NCBI GenBank assembly: GCA_016213985.1
Contig: JACRPJ010000079.1
Span: forward strand, 1-8,022
DNA length: 8,022 bases
Direction of reading: 5' to 3'
Origin: Candidatus Woesearchaeota archaeon
GTDB taxonomy: Archaea; Nanobdellota; Nanobdellia; Woesearchaeales; GW2011-AR9
Numbering within the stretch: position 1 is the stretch's first letter; the number at the start of each line of letters is the position of its first letter. Made by a program: the position numbers and the translations under genes. A model generated the notes under the pieces. It ran no database searches, was not told where the DNA came from, and saw only the letters and a program-made list of their open reading frames with translations. This document shows positions 1 to 7,518 of the stretch, one piece after another.

Positions 1-3000
1 GAATTTAAAGATTTTGGACAGGTAGTCTCTAATTCTAAAGAGGAATATATATGCCTGAATAAAAACTCTAATCTGGTGGGAAGAGAAGGAACAGATATTT
101 TGGGATGGGATGCAACGCGTTGCCCGGGGGAATGGTGCTGGATAAATGCAGTGGGAGATGCCCGATTTAACATCTTAACCATCAAGAAGTTCGGGGAAGA
201 GCCTTATGATGTGGTTTCTAATAATGAGGATTGGTTTGAATGCAAAGCTACCTCTCCATCAAATCTATCCTCTCCAAAATTTGGTGAAGTAGAAGATGAA
301 AAAGACAAAATCAATTATGCTAAGATTACTAATCGCTATTATTGCCACCAAGAAGGCAATCATTGGAGTTGGGCGGAGTGCCATGGAGAATATGACGCTT
401 ATAAAAACTCAGGCATTAAAGGTCGTTATACCGGAGAAGGATTATATAGTTTGTCTATCCCCGGAGCGGATGAACTTGGAGAAAAATCTGGTGTTGAGGT
501 TAAAATAGGCACTAAGGATTACATTAATTTTTATGGAAAAGATTATTCATTTGATTTTACTGGATATGACTACCTTGAATTTATGATTAAGTTTGTTGCT
601 GAAGATGGAACTACTGATTTGCCGGCTAATAACTTAAAGTTACCAGTGGGAGCGATTTTACAAATTGATGGTCCGGATAAACTAGATGCTAATGGTAAAC
701 AGGTTCCTTTAAAGTACTACAATCAAGACGTGCTTGGTTATGCTACTAACCCTTCTCAATTGACTAAGGGCGGATGGATGCATATAAAAGTTCCCATCAC
801 TGGGTTTAAGGGAGTAACACAAATCGCCATTAAAAGTACCAAAGAAACCAATCTAATTAGGGTTAAGAATATTTATCTAACTAAGAAAGATTCTCCCGCG
901 GTTTTATGTTCGGGTAAAGAATCAGAAACAACTAGTTCTTGGCTAACCAATATCGATCAGTCCAGCAGCGATACTTACATCACCGGGGAAGATTTGTGCA
1001 ACAAACTTTATGGTGAAAATGCCTGGCTAGGCGGCTATGAAGAAGTTGAAGAACCGGATAGATATTGTTGCGGAAACAACGAAAACGAATATTATTCAGG
1101 ACCATCTAAAGATGGCTACGGCTGTTGGAACTCGCAGGTAATTGCTCCAGGTCAAACCACCATGAATACGGAGTTTGAAGTGGAATATGCCTCACCAGAG
1201 CAGAACATAATCTTTCCGACGTGGAGTGAGACGGTTAAGATTGATATTATTCAAACCGATATTGGTAGTACTCCAACCACGTGTCCAAAACCGTTAGTAC
1301 CTCTGTACGGAAAATGTGTTAGTCAAAGTCCACAAACAAATCCAACAGAAACCATTTATGTATTCAAACCAATTTCCATTCCTCTTACCTATGCTGATCT
1401 TTCCGTTTCTCCGAAGATGATATCGTTAGCAGACTATGCTGCTAACTTAGCGGCTCTAAGTCCAGCGGAGAAGGTAAAGATTTCAGTGGTTTCCGAAAAG
1501 GGTGGAACTCAGCTTCCATTTGAAATTTATAATAGTATTTCAGGGAACCTAGAGACGCCGGATAAACTCTATGCGGCTGAAGAATTGCCTAATTTGCAGG
1601 TGGTATTCTCTCTGCCCCCATCCTATGAGATACCTAATGTAAACACTGTATCCGCAAATGAAAGTATGACCATATCTTACTCCTGCTCGCAAGAGGAGTG
1701 CCTGTACCCGTTGCCTGGATTGCCCCCATACCATATCACCAATTTGCATCCAGAATTGTATGAATTATGGTTCGTTAGCAAAAGTGATGAAAAAGTCCAG
1801 GAGGAATGGATTAATCCTTCTGGAACATATAATCAACCTGGGAACATTAAAGTAAAGAAAGCCGCCCAGCAGGTTATCTTCATAAATAATGAAGACCAAC
1901 AAGGCTTTTATGGGTGCCAAGCAGCAGATTATCTCAAGCCGTTACTTACCGAAGGAGGAAATCTTCCTCACTGTTCGGTCTTAGGAGGGAAGTTCTGTAG
2001 TTATACCACCAAGTATGAATCGGGTAAAGATTGGTTTACCGCTATTAACTCCTGGAGCAGTGAGAACCTCACTAAAGTAGGGTATAATCTTGATGAATTA
2101 GACCAGCAGGGAAATATAAGTTCATTTTATGAAACGCTAGAGCTGAAGTTAGTCAATGAATCTCATCTGTCCGAAGAACGAAATCATAGTTCGGTAGTCT
2201 TACCAGCTCGAAACTTTTTGCCTAATCCAGAGTTCAAAGGAAAAGATAAAGATATTTATTATTGGGAAATCTATGATAATGAGGATTTAACAGAAAAAGA
2301 ATTAAGTCAAGTAACAGAAAGTACTGTAACTTTGAAATACGGCCAAAAAATACGTTCCGAAAAAATTGCTGTAGAAAAGAATCTCTTAATGTGGTTCACT
2401 CAGAATTCAGGTTGTTGGTTCATTATTTATTTAGTAGATAAAGAGGGTATTGTTGTTAATAAAGATGATTTTAAAATTAGTAATAAAAGCTTAACATTTA
2501 ACGCTGCTAATGCTACTTACCTAATCTTAGAATTATATGGCCCATGTAAATTAAACCACCCTATGCTGCAATTGATTGATGAGCTTGGTCCAGTGGATTA
2601 TCTTTCTTTAGCCACTGGGCTAGAAGGAGATCCGCGGGCCGCGGTAGCCTGTTGCCCGGAAAATTACTGCTGGAACGGCTATGCTTGTGTCAAGCCCATG
2701 AGCAAATCAGCTTCTCTTGCCGAGCACATCAGCGCCGGAAGAGATTATCGTTGTATTGACGGAATATGGAAACACGTTACTCCGAAAACGGACTGGACTG
2801 GCAATGCTGATAATTGGGGCTTCTGTCCAAATGATGAGCAGTGCTTCGTACTTAAAGGAGGGGGAGAAGAGCATACCGCTAAGGACTTCTACCAAGATAA
2901 AATCCCCATGTGCATCAACACTAGTGAATACATCTTTGATCATTATTGCAGTCTAGGGAATTGGACCTCCCGCACCAAACTTATTGCTCAAAAGCTACTA

Positions 3001-3972
3001 AAAGTAGCCGAGAACCAAGATTATGTATTGTACTGTGACCATTATTCCAAAACTCTGCTCGAACTGGATAACAAAGAGAATTATATCGGCGGCCCGGATA
3101 TCCAAACTCCTTCTCCAGCTAATATCTTCACTAGTTCCATTACTGAACCATTCTACACCAATTGTTTTAAAGAAGTATCCAAAGACGAGAACATATTCCC
3201 TAAGCTCATTTCAGAAAAAGAGAACACCTGTATCAATAACGTGTGTGTATTAAAATATAAAGAAGGGGATGAGTACAAAGTAGTGTTTGCCACTACCTTA
3301 AACCGGGCAATTGATGATGCTGGTTCGTTCCTGAATGCATTGAACGTTCCGCTGAATAAGATAAAAACCAGCTGTAGTCAGGAAGGTAAAACCATTGACG
3401 GAGAAGAATATAACTCTTGCGACCTTGGGGATATTAAAAGAAACTTATGGTACTTGCCTAAGCTCGGAGCGGTAATTTATGGCCGAGAAGAAGTAGATGT
3501 AGGAAATCCAGATGAGTATACATTCGAGAAGGTTGTTAAGATGGTTGCTAATTTTGTGGGTAAGATAATTCCCAAGTGGCTATCTGAAGAGTCATCAAAG
3601 AATGAAGAAGTGGACAGCGCCTTAACTTTTATGCATAAACATCAAAACACTAACCGGATTTACCTGCTTCAAATAGATGATAAGAAGGTTCAGGCTACCC
3701 AAGAGGTTCTTCCTGGAGGCAAGCACAGGCTGGAAGCAAATTATTTTGGATTCAATACTTCCCTGTGTGACTATGTTGATCAAAGTAAGATAGGAGTACC
3801 CCCTGAATTGAAAGTAGAGTTATTAGAGCACCTTTCCAACATGGATAAGTTCACCTGCTCCAATGCAACAGGCCAGCAGGTAGAGGCGATAGTGAGCCAA
3901 GGAGACGTTTTAGGATTGGATTTCCTGTGGCCCCAGCTGACCTCTAAATTAAGGGTAGAAGAGCAGTCGTAA
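1..3972 (+). CDS. Giant cysteine-rich secreted/surface protein, 5' truncated by window edge
   Basis: The frame is open from base 1 to the TAA at 3970-3972, giving 1323 visible residues. The GTG at 76 is an internal valine codon rather than a start, because coding continues upstream to the edge. Residue numbers count from base 1. Order seen: Cys-rich segment (C41, C46, C81, C115, C127); beta-sandwich module around 140-295 resembling carbohydrate-binding modules; a Cys-Cys motif segment (C356-C357, then ENEYYS); beta-rich middle part 385-720; second beta-sandwich module around 735-860 opening with LPNPEF; and a cysteine-rich C-terminal part with 17 Cys between 884 and 1286, containing CCPENYC and WTSRT (988-992). 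About a dozen N-x-S/T sequons fit an exported, glycosylated protein. There is no C-terminal membrane segment, so any anchor must lie in the missing N-terminus. No catalytic motif is visible. Family membership (large DPANN Cys-rich surface proteins) is recalled, not searched. Confidence 0.9.
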   Translation, partial: EFKDFGQVVSNSKEEYICLNKNSNLVGREGTDILGWDATRCPGEWCWINAVGDARFNILTIKKFGEEPYDVVSNNEDWFECKATSPSNLSSPKFGEVEDEKDKINYAKITNRYYCHQEGNHWSWAECHGEYDAYKNSGIKGRYTGEGLYSLSIPGADELGEKSGVEVKIGTKDYINFYGKDYSFDFTGYDYLEFMIKFVAEDGTTDLPANNLKLPVGAILQIDGPDKLDANGKQVPLKYYNQDVLGYATNPSQLTKGGWMHIKVPITGFKGVTQIAIKSTKETNLIRVKNIYLTKKDSPAVLCSGKESETTSSWLTNIDQSSSDTYITGEDLCNKLYGENAWLGGYEEVEEPDRYCCGNNENEYYSGPSKDGYGCWNSQVIAPGQTTMNTEFEVEYASPEQNIIFPTWSETVKIDIIQTDIGSTPTTCPKPLVPLYGKCVSQSPQTNPTETIYVFKPISIPLTYADLSVSPKMISLADYAANLAALSPAEKVKISVVSEKGGTQLPFEIYNSISGNLETPDKLYAAEELPNLQVVFSLPPSYEIPNVNTVSANESMTISYSCSQEECLYPLPGLPPYHITNLHPELYELWFVSKSDEKVQEEWINPSGTYNQPGNIKVKKAAQQVIFINNEDQQGFYGCQAADYLKPLLTEGGNLPHCSVLGGKFCSYTTKYESGKDWFTAINSWSSENLTKVGYNLDELDQQGNISSFYETLELKLVNESHLSEERNHSSVVLPARNFLPNPEFKGKDKDIYYWEIYDNEDLTEKELSQVTESTVTLKYGQKIRSEKIAVEKNLLMWFTQNSGCWFIIYLVDKEGIVVNKDDFKISNKSLTFNAANATYLILELYGPCKLNHPMLQLIDELGPVDYLSLATGLEGDPRAAVACCPENYCWNGYACVKPMSKSASLAEHISAGRDYRCIDGIWKHVTPKTDWTGNADNWGFCPNDEQCFVLKGGGEEHTAKDFYQDKIPMCINTSEYIFDHYCSLGNWTSRTKLIAQKLLKVAENQDYVLYCDHYSKTLLELDNKENYIGGPDIQTPSPANIFTSSITEPFYTNCFKEVSKDENIFPKLISEKENTCINNVCVLKYKEGDEYKVVFATTLNRAIDDAGSFLNALNVPLNKIKTSCSQEGKTIDGEEYNSCDLGDIKRNLWYLPKLGAVIYGREEVDVGNPDEYTFEKVVKMVANFVGKIIPKWLSEESSKNEEVDSALTFMHKHQNTNRIYLLQIDDKKVQATQEVLPGGKHRLEANYFGFNTSLCDYVDQSKIGVPPELKVELLEHLSNMDKFTCSNATGQQVEAIVSQGDVLGLDFLWPQLTSKLRVEEQS
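409..885 (+). other. Carbohydrate-binding-like beta-sandwich module 1 (within the giant protein)
   Basis: Residues about 137-295 of the first gene alternate short beta-strand-like stretches with turns. They have the plan of galactose-binding-fold modules: a GEGLYSLSI strand early, FTGYDYLEFMIKF in the middle, then GGWMHIKVPITGF, an IAIKS strand and a final IRVKNIYLTK strand. The pairing of a 'W-x-x-[IV]-x-[IV]-P' strand with a closing 'NIYL' strand is typical of carbohydrate-binding modules of the jelly-roll type. No ligand can be deduced. The segment has only hydrophobic core features and no cysteine, unlike its flanks, which are Cys-rich. Hand-counted GC for 481-720 is about 33%. The fold is inferred from sequence pattern alone. 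Confidence 0.5.
2203..2580 (+). other. Carbohydrate-binding-like beta-sandwich module 2 (within the giant protein)
   Basis: Residues about 735-860 of the first gene open with ARNFLPNPEFKG. This resembles the 'NL-x-NP-x-FE' opening of many CBM4/9- or discoidin-like jelly-roll domains, and a tyrosine/tryptophan-rich strand (IYYWEIYD) follows. Later strands include KNLLMWFTQ, CWFIIYLVD and ATYLILELYG. The two cysteines (C805, C849) could form one disulfide. The encoding DNA is strikingly AT-rich (about 29% GC by hand count for 2221-2580, against about 43% before and 49% after), so the module may have a separate history from the rest of the gene. Fold assignment is by pattern only. Confidence 0.45.
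2585..2623 (+). repeat. Imperfect inverted repeat (potential mRNA hairpin) inside the giant gene
   Basis: CCAGTGG at 2590-2596 and CCACTGG at 2612-2618 are perfect inverse complements separated by 15 nt. Outward extension with G-U wobbles gives a potential 12-bp RNA stem (2585-2596 with 2612-2623). It lies in coding sequence at the junction between the AT-rich second beta-sandwich module and the GC-richer cysteine-rich region. Eight bases downstream, 2632-2644 reads CCGCGGGCCGCGG, a near-palindrome. It may be chance in coding DNA. Confidence 0.4.
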
Positions 3973-4010
3973 TAAATAATAAGGATTCTGATAGAAGTTT
4001 AAGAATAATA

Positions 4011-4017
4011 TTTATAA
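4011..4017 (+). promoter_or_regulatory. Archaeal TATA box for the 815-residue pilin-like gene
   Basis: TTTATAA sits in the 69-bp gap after the first gene, preceded by an A-rich stretch (AAGAATAATA) that could serve as the TFB recognition element. Its centre is 28 nt before the ATG at 4042. Archaeal transcription usually starts about 25-27 nt downstream of the TATA centre, so the mRNA should be leaderless or nearly so. No Shine-Dalgarno match precedes this ATG, which agrees. This position also supports choosing ATG 4042 as the start. Confidence 0.75.
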
Positions 4018-4041
4018 GCCACTATTACTTTATTTCACGCT

Positions 4042-6489
4042 ATGTATAAAAAGAGGTGGTTTACGGTTAAAAACAGGTCTGCCCAGATAACCGTATTCAT
4101 AATCATTGGTCTCCTGCTGCTGTTTGCTTTCTTGGGTGTAATTTATCTGGCGGGGAATGTAAAGAAAATACAGTTGGAGAGCGAGCAGAGCAGAATTGTG
4201 GCTGGCTCTTTTGGCAAAGAAGCCCTGCGTTTATACGTAGAGGACTGCCTCAAGGATGAATTAGAAAAAGGACTAATACTTTTGGGAACCCAAGGAAGAA
4301 TCTGGGGAGTACAGCCGGGAGTAAAGATAAAGTTTGAAGAAGGGGAAACTGGGACTACTTATAATAATGATCAGGTGTTTTATGGCATAAGAAACAAGCT
4401 CTATCCTGCCTATCCAAATGCTTATCCTTGTGATGATGATTCTTCCCCTCCTAAATTCTGTAAGTATCCTGCATCGGGAGTAGAGGTATTTGGAGAATTT
4501 GAGTTAAGCATCTCATCCATCAAAAGCGACTTACGGGATTATTTAATCAATAAAACCATCTGGTGTGTAGAAAATTTTACTAAGAGCAATGTTTCTAAAA
4601 GCGCCAAGCTCCAATCCACCAAATTAGACCTGACTTTAGAGCTATACGACGACGGAATCAACGTACAAGCGGAATATCCCATTAAATTCAAAGTCGGCAA
4701 AGAAGAATTCTTCCAGCTGTCTGATTTTGATTTTTTTTATCCCACCCAATTCAAGCAGCTGCTGGATTTTGCCGTAACTCATTCCTTGCAAAAAGATTTT
4801 TTTGATGTAAATTTTAAATACACCACAGAGAAATTAAGCAGCCCGGACTTTTCAGACTACAATTTTTATAAAGAGAGTGATATGAAAATAGACGAATCGC
4901 GCCCTTCGTCGGGAGATGATGTATTTACATTTACTCCAAAACTGTTTACGGTACTTAATTCGGCACAGCTTTATTCCTATCGGATAGCCCGGCAGAATCG
5001 TCCTCCCGCGTTAAATTATGTTAATCGTAGTGATTGTCCGGATTCCAGCTATGATTATCTGGTAGTGCCTGGGGACAATTCTGCATTAGGATATATTGAC
5101 ATTAATTTATCAGCAATAGATCCCGACGAAGATGAGCTCATTTACAGTTTTGAAAAGCTGCCCGAGGGGTGGAAGGTTAGTGATGAGTCAAAGCCGTATT
5201 CTTTATTTGTTCCACAAGGTCAATTAGAGCAGGACGTGTATACCATAATTGCAAAAGCTGCTGATGAGCATGGACTAAGTGATTGGCAGGATGTGAGAAT
5301 ATTAATTGATCGGCCGCTGACTCTAACTGTTGGGCTGCGATTTCCTTACTTGGATATTGTCTCACAGCAAGGAGACACAAACATAATTTCAGTAGAAGAC
5401 CCCATTTTTGTGGACTTAACCTTCCCTTCCAAATCCGATAATGTCTTGAACCAGAATATTTACTTTAAATACAATAACGATGATAATAGCGAATCTTTTA
5501 CATTCCAGTTGCCGAAAGGAGTGTTTGAGAACAGTGGCTGTTATAGCTTTCCATGGACCAATGAGAAGAATGCTCCCCCATGTAATTTGAACAATTATAA
5601 CGTTAACGACATTGAGGACTGGACTAGCAAATTAAATGGTGGTAATTTTGACTACTTCAAGATTTCTGGAACACTTGGAACCTTAAATGTTTCTGCTGAT
5701 GCAACTTATTGTGGAAATCTGGATTTAGCAAAATCTGCCGTTGCTAAAACTTATACTGTGAAATGCGTTCCGCATCGCAACCCCGCTCACCCATTCCCTT
5801 ATCCGTATCATAAAGTTACGTTAAATCCTGATGGAACTTACGGCAATGAGAATATTAATCCATTCGAAGCTGATCATACTTGTTGTATTGGTGATTTAGA
5901 TAAACCACAATCTGGGCACGTTGCAGATGCAGGAATGGAATGTTTTGTAAATAAAACTCGTGGATGTTATGGGAAGATAGATAAATTTACCTCTTTACCT
6001 AATTCTGGAGGCTATGTTCTGGAAGAAGTTTTTGCCACTTGCGACGGAGAGAGGGGAAATACCTGTCTCGGAAATAAACGGGGGCGATTACCGAAAGATG
6101 CCGATGGTAAAGAATTATTAGTTTGTGGAATAAACAATGATAATTCATGTAGCAATATCGCTGCAGAATGTCAAAATCAATCAGCCTGGTCTTCCATACC
6201 AGATTCCAATGGGAAAGTAATAGGAATATGTCATGGTAAGATGGGTTGCGGGGAATTTTCCAAAATAGGAGAAATTGTTTTGGTTACTGATGTAGGATTA
6301 GATAAAAATAATTATTATAATATTAATGCTAAAGCGAAAGATTATTCTACCCAGGCTTTAACAGATGATCTCCCCGCTAAAATTTATGATGGCTGTAAGG
6401 GATACGATAACTTAAAGTGTGATGCTAACTTGGACTTATACTTTAAAGGTACTTGTAAGAAAGGAAAATGCGAAGGCGATACCCTATGA
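4042..6489 (+). CDS. Membrane-anchored surface protein with pilin-like N-terminus, cadherin/Ig-like domain and Cys-rich C-terminus
   Basis: 815 residues. A basic N-terminus (YKKRWFTVKNR) is followed by SAQITVFIIIG and one hydrophobic segment, residues 16-38. This resembles archaeal class III (prepilin-type) signals, where cleavage falls just before the Gln, but the usual Glu at mature position 5 is absent (Phe here). Residues 44-320 form an alpha/beta region with YVEDCL (65-70), a pattern I recall from proteins widespread in DPANN archaea. Residues about 320-424 look like a cadherin/Ig-type domain: D360-P-D362-E-D364-E-L366-x-YSF, then LPEGW and ADEHGLSDW, with acidic residues suited to calcium. 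Residues 557-810 hold 17 cysteines including C614-C615. Most of the protein should lie outside the cell. It has its own promoter, and its TGA overlaps the next start (ATGA), so the two are coupled. Role unknown; structural or adhesive is likely. Confidence 0.9.
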   Translation: MYKKRWFTVKNRSAQITVFIIIGLLLLFAFLGVIYLAGNVKKIQLESEQSRIVAGSFGKEALRLYVEDCLKDELEKGLILLGTQGRIWGVQPGVKIKFEEGETGTTYNNDQVFYGIRNKLYPAYPNAYPCDDDSSPPKFCKYPASGVEVFGEFELSISSIKSDLRDYLINKTIWCVENFTKSNVSKSAKLQSTKLDLTLELYDDGINVQAEYPIKFKVGKEEFFQLSDFDFFYPTQFKQLLDFAVTHSLQKDFFDVNFKYTTEKLSSPDFSDYNFYKESDMKIDESRPSSGDDVFTFTPKLFTVLNSAQLYSYRIARQNRPPALNYVNRSDCPDSSYDYLVVPGDNSALGYIDINLSAIDPDEDELIYSFEKLPEGWKVSDESKPYSLFVPQGQLEQDVYTIIAKAADEHGLSDWQDVRILIDRPLTLTVGLRFPYLDIVSQQGDTNIISVEDPIFVDLTFPSKSDNVLNQNIYFKYNNDDNSESFTFQLPKGVFENSGCYSFPWTNEKNAPPCNLNNYNVNDIEDWTSKLNGGNFDYFKISGTLGTLNVSADATYCGNLDLAKSAVAKTYTVKCVPHRNPAHPFPYPYHKVTLNPDGTYGNENINPFEADHTCCIGDLDKPQSGHVADAGMECFVNKTRGCYGKIDKFTSLPNSGGYVLEEVFATCDGERGNTCLGNKRGRLPKDADGKELLVCGINNDNSCSNIAAECQNQSAWSSIPDSNGKVIGICHGKMGCGEFSKIGEIVLVTDVGLDKNNYYNINAKAKDYSTQALTDDLPAKIYDGCKGYDNLKCDANLDLYFKGTCKKGKCEGDTL
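6472..6480 (+). promoter_or_regulatory. Shine-Dalgarno-like site that fixes the start of the downstream gene
   Basis: GAAGGCGAT matches the archaeal consensus GGAGGTGAT at 7 of 9 positions and ends 5 nt before the ATG at 6486. It lies inside the last codons of the preceding gene. This favours ATG 6486 over the in-frame ATG at 6468, which would lie upstream of this site. It also implies initiation by ribosomes arriving from the overlapping upstream gene. Confidence 0.55.
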
Positions 6490-7433
6490 AAACATTAATT
6501 TTTATCTTACCCACACTTCTATTGTTTTCTTTAGTTTATGCCCAGTCCGGGTGCTTCGTCTATCCCGATAGCAGCCTTTACTGTCAGGATATCACCCCAG
6601 AAGAAGCGGAGCAGGAATGTTCCATCGACCAAGACTGTGACCTCAACCAAGCTTTCTTTACGGACCAGAGTTGCTCCAATATTCAAAGTTTTCCTAATTG
6701 TGAGATGATATTGTGCAAGAGCTCCTGCACTGACGAACTTGCCGGAAAATGTGTTGCCGGAAAAGTTCCCGATGGAGATGAAGAGCAGTGGTGCTCTTTG
6801 GGATGCTGTAGATTTTCTTATTCCGGTGGGGAGTATTGTGGTTTCAAGAATACCAAATGGCTCTGTGAGATAGAAGCGAAGAATAAAGAGGCCACCAAAT
6901 TCAGCTTTAGTTTCTCATTAGAAGAATCAGAGTGCACCCAAAAATGCTCAGAAAAGATTATCGATACATCGCAGTTAGAAGAGGTTTCTTCCACTATTGG
7001 GGTAACCAAGCCTGCTTTGACTCCACCTCCAACTGAAGAGAAATCCCCCGCGGCAAAAGAGGTTACCCCCGAGTTGTCACCAGAAGCCACCACTTCGGAA
7101 ACCAATCTAACTCTTTTATGGATTATTCTAACCATAGCCATTGTTAGTGGAGCAGGGTATTATTGGTTAATCAAAAAAAGAACACCGTATACTAAGCCGA
7201 TCACCCAAGCATCCGAAGAATGGGGAGAGCACAAAGAAGAACCTGTTCATCCCTTTTCGATGGGATTTAGGCTAAGAAGTAAACTCGGCATCAAAAAGTG
7301 GCAGCATAAAGTTAAACACAAGCAACGCCAAGAATTCTTAAGCGAAGCACATCTTGTCCCAGAGAAAACTCCTGAGACTCCCTTTTCCCGGCTTAAAAAA
7401 ATAGCTTGGGGTTACGATTGGTGCGTGCTCTGA
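6486..7433 (+). CDS. Type I membrane protein with 16-cysteine ectodomain
   Basis: 315 residues from ATG 6486, chosen for the ATGA overlap with the previous gene, the SD-like site and a standard signal peptide. ATG 6468 would add MRRRYP. The signal peptide is residues 1-19 with likely cleavage LVYA/QSG. The ectodomain has 16 Cys at 23, 33, 45, 51, 63, 72, 77, 81, 89, 103, 107, 108, 118, 127, 150 and 154, an even number that fits disulfide pairing. A Pro/Thr/Ser/Glu-rich linker (about 160-207) leads to one membrane helix (about 208-228). A stop-transfer KKR and an 85-residue cytoplasmic tail follow, rich in Lys and Arg and ending in FSRLKKIAWGYDW. The first 14 cysteines correspond to those of the partial gene at 7519, so the two are paralogues. 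No known domain or active site was recognised. Co-transcription with the upstream gene suggests the two proteins act together at the cell surface. Confidence 0.9.
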   Translation: MKTLIFILPTLLLFSLVYAQSGCFVYPDSSLYCQDITPEEAEQECSIDQDCDLNQAFFTDQSCSNIQSFPNCEMILCKSSCTDELAGKCVAGKVPDGDEEQWCSLGCCRFSYSGGEYCGFKNTKWLCEIEAKNKEATKFSFSFSLEESECTQKCSEKIIDTSQLEEVSSTIGVTKPALTPPPTEEKSPAAKEVTPELSPEATTSETNLTLLWIILTIAIVSGAGYYWLIKKRTPYTKPITQASEEWGEHKEEPVHPFSMGFRLRSKLGIKKWQHKVKHKQRQEFLSEAHLVPEKTPETPFSRLKKIAWGYDWCVL

Positions 7434-7483
7434 TTAAACTGAGAGCAAAATAGCCAAAATTATAGACTTTAACTGAAGGAACA

Positions 7484-7491
7484 TTTATAAA
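7484..7491 (+). promoter_or_regulatory. Archaeal TATA box for the partial cysteine-rich gene at the right edge
   Basis: TTTATAAA lies in the 85-bp gap after the previous stop, preceded by purine-rich GAAGGAAC that could be the TFB recognition element. Its centre is about 31 nt before ATG 7519, so transcription should begin a few bases before the start codon, giving a very short leader without a Shine-Dalgarno site. The geometry resembles that of the TATA box at 4011. It indicates that this gene can be expressed separately from the paralogue upstream. Confidence 0.7.
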
Positions 7492-7518
7492 CGATAAGTG
7501 TTTTGTAAGTGAAGATAA

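Noticed and set aside
76..78. GTG at 76 as the start of the first gene.
   Set aside because: The same frame is open back to base 1 with coding-like sequence (a cysteine and a beta-rich pattern), so this GTG reads as an internal valine.
2707..2956. Paired ORFs on both strands within the giant gene.
   Set aside because: Both are shadows created by the higher GC of this stretch; neither shows an initiation signal or domain.
4865..4873. TTTATAAAG inside the second gene, followed by an in-frame ATG at 4882, as a possible internal promoter.
   Set aside because: The ATG is only about 14 nt from the TATA centre, too close for archaeal initiation, and the ORF is continuous across it.
6468..6470. ATG at 6468 as the start of the third gene.
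   Set aside because: It lies upstream of the SD-like site at 6472-6480 and would overlap the previous gene by 22 bases. ATG 6486 gives an ATGA overlap and a cleaner signal peptide, though 6468 is not excluded.
6818..7141. A 107-codon - strand ORF opposite the third gene.
   Set aside because: It lies entirely within a well-supported + strand gene with no promoter or recognisable protein features.
7434..7518. Gap after the third gene inspected for a terminator or small RNA.
   Set aside because: No stable inverted repeat and no long T-run was found, only TTTT at 7500-7504 beyond the TATA box. The similar TAAACTGA and TTAACTGA at 7435-7442 and 7469-7476 are too short to interpret.
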